From assembly GCA_018222405.1 (NCBI GenBank), contig JAAFAI010000020.1, positions 1 through 64,000 of the forward strand: a stretch of DNA of 64,000 nucleotides, written 5' to 3'. The notes under the pieces were generated by a model. It was not told where the DNA came from and did not search any database. It saw nothing but the letters and a program-made list of their open reading frames with translations. Origin of the DNA: Gammaproteobacteria bacterium. Its GTDB lineage: Bacteria > Pseudomonadota > Gammaproteobacteria > Enterobacterales > Alteromonadaceae. The position numbers and the translations under genes were made by a program. This document shows positions 29,919 through 39,060 of this stretch, piece by piece; position 1 is the stretch's first letter, and the number at the start of each line of letters is the position of its first letter.

Positions 29919-31073
29919 TTAAGGTTGTTTTGCGACGAGTTTATCGGCACCTTCAATGACCTTTACGGCCATTCCGTTTTGCGGATACTCAGGCAGTGTC
30001 ATAACAATGCGATCATCAGCGGCTATGTCCACCCGAATTAAAAACTCACTGCCAACTTCACGCACTACCTCAACCTGTTTTGCTACCAGTTTGTCGGCAT
30101 CATCCAGAATCCAAAGTTGACGTCGGGTAATCAGTTCCTGCGGAATACGGTAAACGTTATCAATGGTTTTACCGGTAAACGAAACTTTGGTGTAAGCACC
30201 AAAGCGCAGCACCGGCTGTTGCGTAGTTAAACCGTAAGGGTCGTTAATTCTGGCCACAAGGTGGGTCATACGGGTCGCACTATCGTAAATACCTGAATCA
30301 CGAACAATGGTGGCAGTGCGTTTAATTTCGTCGCTTGTACCGTTAAGCAAAGACACGGTTGCTTTAGTGCCGTTGAGCTCTTCCGGCAGGAAAGCCTGGT
30401 CGAACCGGGCCAGAGGAAAAGTGACTTCGCCCACTTCCACATTGTACAACGTGGCGGCGGAGGTTCCCACGGTCAGAAAATCCCCTTTACCAATAGAACG
30501 ACTAACAATCAAGGCATCGTAGGGGGCAACCACCTCAGTGTTGGCGAGGTCGCGCCTGGCAATTTTCATCTGTGCCTGAGCCGCCTTCACCGCTGCTTCA
30601 GCAGATAAAATCTGTGGCTTGCGGAGATATAAATCGGTTATTCTTGAATCGGGTAAGGAGGCCGCTTCTCGCTCGGCAACATTGGCCAGGGCTTTTTCTT
30701 CTATCAGGGCAGCCTGAGCGTTAGCCAGTGCAGACTCCGCTTGCAGCAGGGCGGCAGTGTAAGAATCTTTTTCGATCGAGAACAGCGTTTCGCCGCGCTT
30801 TACAATGCCGCCGGCAACGAATTTCGGGTTCCACTCGACCACTTCCCCGCTCACCTGAGCCGCAAGGCGGGTGCTTTCTAAAGGCGCAAGTTCACCGAAA
30901 GCTTCAATATTGATGGCAAATGACTCGGGCTTTAACTGAGTAACCTGCACGGTAGGACGGGTGTCAACCGACTCATTTTCTTCTGCGGTGTCACCCAATG
31001 CGGTAACGGTTTTCATTGCTCCAATCCCCAGAACAATGATGGCTATTGGTAAGATTACTCTTATCAACTTCAT
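29919..31073 (-). CDS. RND efflux periplasmic adaptor (membrane fusion protein)
   Basis: Links the RND pump to an outer-membrane channel. Of 384 residues, 4-26 form an N-terminal anchor/signal. The lipoyl halves (AAQVSGEVVEWNPKFVAGGIVKRGETLF and EVVAPYDALIVSRSIGKGDFL) flank a coiled-coil hairpin rich in Ala/Gln/Glu (about 105-175), followed by beta-barrel and membrane-proximal regions. AAGGAAG precedes the ATG. First gene of the operon. Confidence 0.92.
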   Translation of the reverse strand: MKLIRVILPIAIIVLGIGAMKTVTALGDTAEENESVDTRPTVQVTQLKPESFAINIEAFGELAPLESTRLAAQVSGEVVEWNPKFVAGGIVKRGETLFSIEKDSYTAALLQAESALANAQAALIEEKALANVAEREAASLPDSRITDLYLRKPQILSAEAAVKAAQAQMKIARRDLANTEVVAPYDALIVSRSIGKGDFLTVGTSAATLYNVEVGEVTFPLARFDQAFLPEELNGTKATVSLLNGTSDEIKRTATIVRDSGIYDSATRMTHLVARINDPYGLTTQQPVLRFGAYTKVSFTGKTIDNVYRIPQELITRRQLWILDDADKLVAKQVEVVREVGSEFLIRVDIAADDRIVMTLPEYPQNGMAVKVIEGADKLVAKQP

Positions 31074-31198
31074 ATTTAGTACTTCCTTTGACCCTGGATA
31101 CGCTTTTGTTCGGTGTATAGTATGAGAGATGTTAGCTATCGGATCGCTTTATAATTGTAACCAACTATTAAAAAGTAATGCTGCGAAAGCCTATCTTT

Positions 31199-32326
31199 TT
31201 ATGATGTTAATGATGACGCACTTAAGACCTTATTGCGACCCTTTTCTTTGGCCCGGTAAAGTGCTTTGTCTGCCAATGAAAGGGCATTGTTCAGACTATT
31301 TTCCAGGTGAATTTGCGCCACACCAAAGCTGGCGGTGATTGTCAGCGAGGTATTGTTGATTTGTACCGGCGTTGATTGTAGTGTTTCGCGGATTTTCTCG
31401 GCCAGCACCACGCCATTGCTCTCATTCGTGGTAGGTAGGACAAACAGAAATTCTTCGCCACCCCAGCGCGCCACGCCATCTTGCTCCCTGATGGCTTCCT
31501 TAAAAAGACCTGCAACGTGCTTCAGGGCGATGTCCCCACCATCATGGCCGAAGTTATCATTGACCTGTTTGAAGCGGTCTATATCACACAGGACCAGCGT
31601 TAAATCCTCCTGCTGACGCCTGGCGCGATTAATTTCGTGATCAATAAATTTTTGAATCCCGCGTCGGTTGGGCAGGTTGGTAAGGGCGTCATATAACGCT
31701 TGTCGTTCAAACTTTTCACTGATATCACGAATAATAATAAAACTGGTCTGCCGGCTGTGTTCGTAAAAAGCCGATAAAAACGTCACTGTCGCGAAGGAGA
31801 GTAATAAGCGTACCTTAAATTCGTAAGGATAGCTGGCAAGCAGCAGTATATCACCGGGTGTGAACAGGATTATTGCGCACAGAGTAATAAATATGCCGAT
31901 GGTCAGGACACCATAAAAAACCCCGGCAAAAAACATGGCGACCGGCGGCAGTACAAATATCCACAACGGTCCGGTGTTAGCTACACCGCCAAAAATGACA
32001 AGGTAAAGCATTAGCAGCAGTAGGCTGAAAACCAATAATACCGGGGTTATGACATGACTGTTTTTCAATCTGCTATGCAATAAAATGGCTTTGCATAATC
32101 CAAACATTGCGGATGACGTCAACAACACTATGCCAAGAATGGTCTGGCCGGCAAATAGCGCTCTGATCCCCAGTATCAGTGTGATGGACATACCCACAAT
32201 GGCAAACAAATTTATGACAACAATTTTGCGATTGGTGTCTTCGTCGTGACTTCTACGACAGCCACTGGTAACCAGACTATTGAAAAGCCGTTTTAAAAAA
32301 CTGAGTAAATTATCTGCCTGCTTCAA
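31199..32326 (-). CDS. Membrane-anchored diguanylate cyclase (GGDEF)
   Basis: Makes cyclic di-GMP from two GTP. Of 375 residues, about 35-190 hold six hydrophobic helices with short loops, an integral sensor of the MASE type. The GGDEF domain starts near 205: NLPNRRG, CDIDRFKQVND with the metal-binding Asp, and the active-site GGEEF at 289-293. An RxxD inhibitory site (R280-D283) lies five residues ahead, so product inhibition is expected. It begins at a TTG inside the end of pqiC (17-base overlap) and so appears to be the fourth gene of the pqi operon. Confidence 0.93.
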   Translation of the reverse strand: MKQADNLLSFLKRLFNSLVTSGCRRSHDEDTNRKIVVINLFAIVGMSITLILGIRALFAGQTILGIVLLTSSAMFGLCKAILLHSRLKNSHVITPVLLVFSLLLLMLYLVIFGGVANTGPLWIFVLPPVAMFFAGVFYGVLTIGIFITLCAIILFTPGDILLLASYPYEFKVRLLLSFATVTFLSAFYEHSRQTSFIIIRDISEKFERQALYDALTNLPNRRGIQKFIDHEINRARRQQEDLTLVLCDIDRFKQVNDNFGHDGGDIALKHVAGLFKEAIREQDGVARWGGEEFLFVLPTTNESNGVVLAEKIRETLQSTPVQINNTSLTITASFGVAQIHLENSLNNALSLADKALYRAKEKGRNKVLSASSLTS

Positions 32327-32891
32327 CTCTTGTCACAACATCGTTGGTTAATTCTTCAATCAGCTTTCGCATTTGCGATACTGAATAGGCAAAACCATCC
32401 TTGTTGAGCGGCAACAGATAGTTAAACTGAATTATCTGCGTTGCCATTCCGTCTTTTTCCAGCCGGAATTTTCCTTTTAAAACCAGCCTGCCATCGTAGG
32501 TGGGAATAAAATCGTCCAACTGGATGTCTAAAATGTACTCTGGTTGGGCAGGATTTGTCCACTTACTTTGCATTCGAAGTCGCATTTTATGGTCTGCAGA
32601 CAAGGATTCACTCAATGCCATCTTAAAATCGCGATCAAAAGGTTCCGCCCACACGTGTTTGGGAGCGAAATGTATTTCGCTGTCACTTAGCTGCAAACTC
32701 AGGTTGCGCTGTTTCAGGTAGTCCGGTGCGCTTAGTGTGCGTAAAAAAATTGTCGGCTGGTTGGTGATATCGATGCTCGATTCCGCCGCCACTAACGTTG
32801 GCTCGTGCAGCATGTAGTAATTTAAACCGATAGGCTTGCTGCTACAGCCAGCTAACCATAGCACTGTAAAGCCCGCTATCCACTTCTTCAT
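32310..32891 (-). CDS. pqiC: PqiC outer-membrane lipoprotein
   Basis: Lipoprotein partner of the PqiB tube in lipid transport across the envelope (DUF330/ABC-type transport auxiliary family). From the ATG at 32891, which has CAGGAG at ideal spacing, the product is 193 residues with the lipobox LAGC (modified Cys16). An alternative GTG lies nine bases earlier. The mature region (YYMLHEP, DYLKQRNL, VWAEPFDRDF) matches the family layout. It overlaps the DGC gene and lies directly after pqiB. Confidence 0.9.
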   Translation of the reverse strand: MKKWIAGFTVLWLAGCSSKPIGLNYYMLHEPTLVAAESSIDITNQPTIFLRTLSAPDYLKQRNLSLQLSDSEIHFAPKHVWAEPFDRDFKMALSESLSADHKMRLRMQSKWTNPAQPEYILDIQLDDFIPTYDGRLVLKGKFRLEKDGMATQIIQFNYLLPLNKDGFAYSVSQMRKLIEELTNDVVTRVEAGR

Positions 32892-32896
32892 TGGTT

Positions 32897-34531
32897 TCAC
32901 TCCTGCGCCTTGGGTTGAATATCAATCTCGGCATTATCTGAGAAAATCAGGCCATTCGGGGTTTTATTCAGTTGCATCAGCAGCGGTTGAATGGCCCTGA
33001 GCGTTTCCTGTAATGAGTCTACGGTGTTGGCGATCTCCGCTTTACTTAGCCCTCCCTCTGAGTAGTGCTGCAGGAGTCCCTCAAAGGCTTTTAAACTATG
33101 CTGGATCTGATCATTCAGTGCTTCTGTGTCGAGCGCCGCGATGGATTCGTCGAAATTGTCACTGGTCTCATTTACCGACTCGGCAGCAGCGTTGAGGGTT
33201 TCTATTACAGTGGTAATATCTGCAATCAGTGTTTCCAGCGGTAACGCATTGATTTTATCTAAAATGGCGTCGGCTTTTTGAGTGAGCTGAGTAAACTCAC
33301 TGGAGACTGTGGGAATAACGTCTAGGTCATTTACTGATAACATTGAGGCGCTTCCCGGCTGGTCTACGTGTTGCAGGTCGACAAATAAGCCACCGGTTAT
33401 AAAGTTACCCATGCGCAGCGTGGCTCTGAGATCTTTACGGATCCAGCGGCCCAGCCGGTCGCGTAAAAAGGCCAGCCCTTCTTCGCTGTCTTCCAGACGC
33501 GCTTTACCCGGATAAATATTAATTAACACCGGAATGGGATACTCATCGTCCAGTAAGCTGCCTATGTCCATGTTATTGGAGTTAATCGCGGCGACTTTAC
33601 CGATTTGCAGGCCACGGTATTCCACCGGCGCACCCACAGTAAGCCCGCGCACGCTTTCGTCGATTAGCAGTACATACTGAGCAGCATAGCGAAAGCGCTC
33701 ATCTGCAGCGGCGTTATAGTCACCATAAATCACAAATTTCGCGTTATCATCGATAGGTTGGCCTTTAGTATCGCCTTGCGGATTACCAAAAGTCACGCCG
33801 TTAGCCAATAAGGTTTCCAGGCTGCCGGTTTGAATGGTGAGGCCGTTAGAGGCCAGCTGCAATTTTACGCCGCTAACGTTCCAGAATCGTGTATTTTCAT
33901 CGATTAGCTTGTGATAGGGGGCGTGAATAAATGCCCGGTAGGTAATACGGCCCTGCTCAACATCGAAGTGGACTTCCTCGAACTCGCCAACCTTAAAGCC
34001 TTTGTAAATGATGGTATCGCCGGGCTTATAAGTTAAATCGTCGGTATCGCTGCGTAACTCTACGTGTAAACCAGGCGTGCCCGGTGGGGTAACCGGCGGG
34101 CGTTCCAGCGCGGTAAAATGATCCTGTTCAGTTTGCCCTGCTTCGGCGGTCATCGCGATAAAGCTGCCGGAAAGTAAGGTGTTGAGACCAGACACTTCAG
34201 AAAAAGACACCCGAGGTGCTACTACCCAGAAACGGGTATTTTCATTGAGCAGCCGAGCTGCGCTTTTTTCCAGCCGCGCAGTAACAGTTACCCCATCAAG
34301 CTCGGGCTTGAGCTCGATTTTCTTTACCTGGCCAACGTCCAGATCGCGGATTTTAATCGGTGTTTTGTTGACCTCGATACCACTGGCGGAACTCATGTCG
34401 ATGGTGATCAGTGGCCCCTGATTTTGCCACTGGTAATACACCATCCAGGCGCCAATCAATAACGCAATAATCGGAATTACCCAGACTTTGGATATTCGCG
34501 TTGTGGGTTTTACTGCTGCATCATCGGTCAT
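32897..34531 (-). CDS. pqiB: PqiB, triple MCE-domain envelope protein
   Basis: Inner-membrane-anchored protein that builds a periplasm-spanning lipid conduit. The 544 residues have one N-terminal helix (about 15-35), three MCE/MlaD domains (roughly 40-135, 155-245, 280-395; IDMSSASGIEVNKTPIK marks the first) and a long C-terminal helix (about 430-530), the same plan as E. coli PqiB. It overlaps the pqiA stop by four bases (ATGA). Confidence 0.95.
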   Translation of the reverse strand: MTDDAAVKPTTRISKVWVIPIIALLIGAWMVYYQWQNQGPLITIDMSSASGIEVNKTPIKIRDLDVGQVKKIELKPELDGVTVTARLEKSAARLLNENTRFWVVAPRVSFSEVSGLNTLLSGSFIAMTAEAGQTEQDHFTALERPPVTPPGTPGLHVELRSDTDDLTYKPGDTIIYKGFKVGEFEEVHFDVEQGRITYRAFIHAPYHKLIDENTRFWNVSGVKLQLASNGLTIQTGSLETLLANGVTFGNPQGDTKGQPIDDNAKFVIYGDYNAAADERFRYAAQYVLLIDESVRGLTVGAPVEYRGLQIGKVAAINSNNMDIGSLLDDEYPIPVLINIYPGKARLEDSEEGLAFLRDRLGRWIRKDLRATLRMGNFITGGLFVDLQHVDQPGSASMLSVNDLDVIPTVSSEFTQLTQKADAILDKINALPLETLIADITTVIETLNAAAESVNETSDNFDESIAALDTEALNDQIQHSLKAFEGLLQHYSEGGLSKAEIANTVDSLQETLRAIQPLLMQLNKTPNGLIFSDNAEIDIQPKAQE

Positions 34532-35673
34532 AAATCTGAGTCTTTCCTTTGCTGCCAGATTAAGCGGGAATCAAATGTCATCGCGGCCAGCATAGTAATA
34601 AAAACCAGTGCACAAAATGCCAGCGCTGCAGGGCCTGGGTGAATCGCCAGGGTACTGCCAAGCTGGATAAGTGCAACAAGTATAGCCACCACGAATACGT
34701 CTATCATCGACCAGCGGCCAATAAATTCGATAAACCGGTAGTAGCGGATTTGCCTGCCGGGATTCGTCAGTTCTTTAAATTGTACGGCGTAAGTTAATCT
34801 GGCGAGTACTACCAGCTTGGCCACCGGAATAACGATACTGGCGATAAATATTACCATGGCGACCGGGTAAGACCCGGACTCCCATAACGATATCACGCCG
34901 CCCATAATGGTATTAGGCTCTGAACTGCCGAACAGCTCTGTACTCATAATGGGCAGTGCATTAGCTGGAATATACAGGATTAACGCCGTAAACAGCAATG
35001 CCCAGGTACGCTGAATACTCAGGCTCGCCACATGCGGTGTAAGGGGCGTCACTTGTGGTAATTCGCCATTGTGCAGCCACAGCTTGAGGCGGGTATCGTC
35101 AAAATAAAACAGCGCTGCACTCATACAAACGCTGAACAGCACAAAGGCATAAAAGGATAAGCCGATGGCGATATCAGCTAATGAGGTAATTTTTATCAGA
35201 CTTACCAGTGTACCGAGCAGGAAAATTTCCGCCATACTCCAGGGCATCAGCCATTCTACCCAGCGCAGCAGGATTTTCATCCAGGGACTCGGTGTGGTCA
35301 GTAAACGGCAACTGAGCAGTATGATTAACCCCATTAGTACCAGCCCGGGTAACACCAGGGTAGCCATGCCGGTGATCACCGCCAGAGTGACATAATCCTG
35401 CTCCACCAGCACGTTCAGACCGCCTGGTAAATCGATACTGTTTTGCTGACCATTGGCTCTGAAGGAGAGGAAGTTAAAAGGTAACGACAGCACTAAAAAA
35501 ATCATCGCTGAGAGCGACAAGGCCAGCGACGCGGGCATATCATTGCGGTGGTAAATACTCAGTGTATAGCCGCAGCGCGGGCATACAGCACGCTGCTTAT
35601 TCTGCAAAGCCGGTACGTTGACATTGGCTTCGCACTGAGGGCAGGTGATATTACATAGAGGTGGTGCTGACAT
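34528..35673 (-). CDS. pqiA: PqiA, paraquat-inducible membrane protein A
   Basis: Integral membrane partner of PqiB. The chosen ATG at 35673 (MSAPPLCNITCP) gives 381 residues; a TTG 15 bases upstream is possible. A zinc-ribbon (CPQCEANV and CPRCGYTL) comes first, then two PqiA-type four-helix halves; the second half (about 225-365) has the LPIMSTELFG motif but its own zinc ribbon is not visible, a reduction compared with E. coli PqiA. First gene of pqiABC-DGC. Confidence 0.93.
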   Translation of the reverse strand: MSAPPLCNITCPQCEANVNVPALQNKQRAVCPRCGYTLSIYHRNDMPASLALSLSAMIFLVLSLPFNFLSFRANGQQNSIDLPGGLNVLVEQDYVTLAVITGMATLVLPGLVLMGLIILLSCRLLTTPSPWMKILLRWVEWLMPWSMAEIFLLGTLVSLIKITSLADIAIGLSFYAFVLFSVCMSAALFYFDDTRLKLWLHNGELPQVTPLTPHVASLSIQRTWALLFTALILYIPANALPIMSTELFGSSEPNTIMGGVISLWESGSYPVAMVIFIASIVIPVAKLVVLARLTYAVQFKELTNPGRQIRYYRFIEFIGRWSMIDVFVVAILVALIQLGSTLAIHPGPAALAFCALVFITMLAAMTFDSRLIWQQRKDSDL

Positions 35674-35722
35674 TACTGGCGTCGACAAGCTTTTTAGTTA
35701 GCTTAACCTAAACACTGGCGAC

Positions 35723-35755
35723 TTAAAATAGAACGGGGCGCTTAAAGCGCCCCGT
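35723..35755 (-). terminator. Rho-independent terminator after asnS
   Basis: Perfect ten-base stem ACGGGGCGCT/AGCGCCCCGT (35733-35742 with 35746-35755) and a three-base loop, followed on the minus strand by TTCTATTTT. It separates asnS from the pqi operon. Confidence 0.9.
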
Positions 35756-35787
35756 GAGTATTCAAATAACCGGTAGGAACCAGTCAC

Positions 35788-37185
35788 TTAGTAGCTGGCG
35801 TTCCCAGGAGTACGTGGGAACGGAATCACGTCGCGCACGTTTTGCATGCCCGTCACATAGGCTACCAGGCGTTCAAAACCTAAGCCAAAACCCGAGTGGG
35901 GTACGGTACCGTAGCGACGTAGATCGCGATACCAGCCGTAGTCTTCCTTACTCAGGCCCATTTCTTCCAGGCGGTTATCGAACACATCAAGGCGTTCTTC
36001 ACGCTGTGAACCACCAATGATTTCACCAATACCCGGGGCCAGGACGTCCATCGCCGCCACGGTTTTACCGTCGTCATTTAAGCGCATGTAAAAGGCTTTA
36101 ATGTCTTTCGGGTAGTTTTGCATGATAATTGGCGCGCCAACATGCTCTTCGGCCAGATAGCGCTCGTGTTCACTGGATAGGTCAATACCCCAGCTCACCG
36201 GAAACTCGAAATCTTTGCCACAGTTCTCTAAAATGGTAATCGCATCGGTATAATCCATGCGTACGAAGTCGCTGCTGATGAGTTTTTCCAGACGGGTGAT
36301 AGCATCTTTATTAATACGCTGGGCAAAAAATGCCATATCATCGGCACGTTCTTCCAGAACCGCTTTGCATACATATTTCAGCATGTCTTCCGATAACTGG
36401 GCGATATCGTTCAGGTCGGCAAAGGCCACTTCCGGTTCGATCATCCAGAACTCAGCCAGGTGACGGGACGTGTTGCTGTTCTCTGCCCTGAACGTTGGTC
36501 CGAAGGTATAAATTTTAGACATGGCACAGGCGTAGGTTTCACCATTTAACTGACCGGATACGGTCAGGTAAGCCTCGCGACCGAAAAAGTCTTCGCTGTA
36601 GTCCACATCGCCTTTATCGGTTTTTGGGATGTTCATCATATCCAGCGTTGAAACGCGGAATAATTCGCCGGCACCTTCGGTATCGCTGGCTGTAATAATT
36701 GGCGTGCTGATCCAGAAATAGCCCTGTTCATGGAAAAAGCGGTGAATCGCCTGTGACAAACAGTTACGAATACGCGTGACTGCACCTATAACGTTGGTAC
36801 GGGCGCGTAAGTGGGCGTGTTCGCGCAGATATTCGATGGAATGGCGCTTAGCAGCCATAGGATAAGTGTCAGGGTTCTCAACCCAGCCAACAATTTCCAC
36901 ATCGGTGGCGTCCAGTTCCAGTGCCTGGCCTTTGCCTTCTGACGCTTTTACATTCGCGGTAACCACCAGTGAACAGCCTGCCGTTAAACGTTGAATATCG
37001 GCATAATTGGGTAAGGTATTGAGCGCAATGACCTGTACTGGGTCGAAACAACTGCCATCATGCAAAGCAATAAATGAAAGGCCTGCTTTTGAATCGCGAC
37101 GGGTACGCACCCAGCCTTTTACCGTTACCGATTCGCCAACCGCGTACTTACCAGCCAGTACGTCAACTACGGGGGCGTGTGTCAT
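35788..37185 (-). CDS. asnS: Asparaginyl-tRNA synthetase
   Basis: Charges tRNA-Asn. The ATG at 37185 (MTHAPVVDV) has GGAGAAAG upstream and gives 465 residues, the size of E. coli AsnS (466); a TTG 15 bases earlier lies within that ribosome site. The OB-fold anticodon-binding domain ([17 protein letters not shown]) covers about 1-110. The class II core has [21 protein letters not shown] (motif 2) and the motif 3 [15 protein letters not shown] near the C-terminus. Confidence 0.98.
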   Translation of the reverse strand: MTHAPVVDVLAGKYAVGESVTVKGWVRTRRDSKAGLSFIALHDGSCFDPVQVIALNTLPNYADIQRLTAGCSLVVTANVKASEGKGQALELDATDVEIVGWVENPDTYPMAAKRHSIEYLREHAHLRARTNVIGAVTRIRNCLSQAIHRFFHEQGYFWISTPIITASDTEGAGELFRVSTLDMMNIPKTDKGDVDYSEDFFGREAYLTVSGQLNGETYACAMSKIYTFGPTFRAENSNTSRHLAEFWMIEPEVAFADLNDIAQLSEDMLKYVCKAVLEERADDMAFFAQRINKDAITRLEKLISSDFVRMDYTDAITILENCGKDFEFPVSWGIDLSSEHERYLAEEHVGAPIIMQNYPKDIKAFYMRLNDDGKTVAAMDVLAPGIGEIIGGSQREERLDVFDNRLEEMGLSKEDYGWYRDLRRYGTVPHSGFGLGFERLVAYVTGMQNVRDVIPFPRTPGNASY

Positions 37186-37426
37186 GGTTACTTTCTCCAA
37201 TCAAAGTGTGTTTTTATTTAATCGCAAATCATCGCATAGGCTAAGCGCGATTGCATCCAGATTCATTAAACAAAATGGCGTGTTGGCCGATATTAAGTAC
37301 AAGAGCGGTAAAAATGCCGTTTTTCATCCGTTGCCTGCTTGAATAATAAGCAGTGTGGTAGTCTCTTTAGCCAAACAGGCGCTAGTATACTCAATCGCTT
37401 TGAGGATACTAGCGATACAGATGTAA

Positions 37427-37816
37427 ATGACAACGAAACAAGTGCAAAAATTTGGTCAGGAACGCAGGAAGAAAGCCCGCGAGCAGGATACTTATTACAA
37501 GGTGGTTGTTACCTTAAATTCTCTCGCCTGGTTATCGCTGCTTATTTGCTTAATTTTATTTCATTTCGCCCGTCCGGAAATGGTCTCCGGTGTGCAACAG
37601 TTCTGGGGAATTGAAGGCCGCACCAGCTGGTCTGCTGAATATATTGATGCGCTGGTAATGTTACTGCAGGCTTGTCTGGTGACAAGCTTAGTCACCATGT
37701 TTCTGCGTTCCCGTCGCAATCGCCGTAAAAGCGACCGTTATGGTGTTAATTTATTTATTCTGGCCGGGATCAGTTCACTGAGCCTGGTTACCCTGAATGC
37801 TGCAGCGCTGTCATAA
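37427..37816 (+). CDS. Small membrane protein, unknown
   Basis: A 129-residue protein with a basic N-terminus (KQVQKFGQERRKKAREQ) and three predicted membrane helices (about 27-46, 75-93, 107-125). The cytoplasmic loop is RSRRNRRKSDRYG. I do not recognise a family. It is divergent from asnS and convergent with the antiporter. The ribosome site is weak, yet composition and length suggest a real gene. Confidence 0.7.
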   Translation: MTTKQVQKFGQERRKKAREQDTYYKVVVTLNSLAWLSLLICLILFHFARPEMVSGVQQFWGIEGRTSWSAEYIDALVMLLQACLVTSLVTMFLRSRRNRRKSDRYGVNLFILAGISSLSLVTLNAAALS

Positions 37817-37834
37817 GCCAGCGCTGCCCGCAAT

Positions 37835-38815
37835 TCATACCTGGCCGCCGATAAAGCTGCTGTTAATTAAATACCAGGTGTAACCTGCGTAGGCGGCTAC
37901 AAACACACCACCTTCCAGCCTGTTCAGGCGCCCAGGCCCTTTAAGCCCAATACAGAAAATAAACAGAGCAACCGACGCCACCAGCATAAACAGGACGTCG
38001 CGATAGAGGAAGTCAGAACTCACTTCCATGGGGTGAATAACCCCGGCAATGCCGACAACCGCCAGGGTATTAAACATATTGGAACCAATCACGTTACCAA
38101 GCGCTAGGTCATGTTCGCCTTTCTTCACCGCAACCAGTGAGGAAGCCAGTTCCGGTAATGACGTGCCAATGGCGATAATGGTTAAACCAATAACCACATC
38201 ACTAACACCAAAGTAAGTCGCAACTTCCACCGCGCCCCAGACTAATAATCTGGAGCTGGCTACCAGAATGATTAGCCCGATCACCAGCCACAGAGTTTCT
38301 CTCTTAAGATTAGTGTCGGCAAGATTGAGCTCTTCATCATATTCTGCGGCGAGGGCGTCTTTGTCACCGCGCATACCTGTCCAGATACTCCAGGAGATCA
38401 ACAGGATAAACAGGCCTAGCAGGGAAAAAGCGTCATCTTTTGAAACCCTCAAATCGAGCACCTGCCAGGCTGCAAAGAAGGTCAGGCCCAGCATGATAGG
38501 CAGTTCTTTGCGGATAATTTGTGAGCGAACCGCTATCGGGCTGATGAGGGCGGTAATACCAAGAATAAGTGCGATGTTAGCGATGTTAGAGCCATAAGCG
38601 TTACCCAGTGCGATGCCTGAACTTTGTTCCATTGCGGCAATAATCGACACGATGATCTCGGGCGCTGAGGTGCCAAAGCCAATGATTAGCATCCCGATAA
38701 GAATTGGCGACAGGCCAAAATGCTTGGCAACAACGGCTGCGCCGCCAACAAACTTATCTGCACTCCACAATAATAAGGGTAACCCGACGAGAATAGCGAC
38801 ACTCGCTAACAACAT
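37835..38815 (-). CDS. Calcium/sodium antiporter, CaCA family
   Basis: Inner-membrane cation exchanger similar to YrbG. The start at 38815 (MLLASVAILVGLP) has an AAGGAGA ribosome site; upstream codons in frame lie in non-coding sequence. The 326 residues contain the two inverted CaCA repeats: GFGTSAPEIIVSIIAA with GNAYGSNIANI in the first half and AIGTSLPELASSLVA with GNVIGSNMFNT in the second, whose Glu and Ser/Thr/Asn residues bind the ions. Confidence 0.93.
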   Translation of the reverse strand: MLLASVAILVGLPLLLWSADKFVGGAAVVAKHFGLSPILIGMLIIGFGTSAPEIIVSIIAAMEQSSGIALGNAYGSNIANIALILGITALISPIAVRSQIIRKELPIMLGLTFFAAWQVLDLRVSKDDAFSLLGLFILLISWSIWTGMRGDKDALAAEYDEELNLADTNLKRETLWLVIGLIILVASSRLLVWGAVEVATYFGVSDVVIGLTIIAIGTSLPELASSLVAVKKGEHDLALGNVIGSNMFNTLAVVGIAGVIHPMEVSSDFLYRDVLFMLVASVALFIFCIGLKGPGRLNRLEGGVFVAAYAGYTWYLINSSFIGGQV

Positions 38816-39060
38816 ATAATCTCCTTGAACAGCCTGCGCACCAACCAACGGCGCCGAGGTAGGCGCAGAATAGAGCATAACCCTTTCACATTGCAAATAC
38901 ATCAGTCGCAGCAGAAACAAAACAGGTCGTAACGATAAAAATAATCCGTTATTCGCGCGACTCGCTTACCAGTACTATAGCGCAATAAATTAACGCTGGC
39001 AGCGATCTGGCAATAGGGCCGATTGTCTGTGAACGTTCGTGTAAGGACATTCAACTTTTC

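Noticed and set aside
37802-37827. Terminator between the small membrane protein and antiporter genes
   Set aside because: GCAGCGCT/AGCGCTGC can pair but no T tract follows on either strand.
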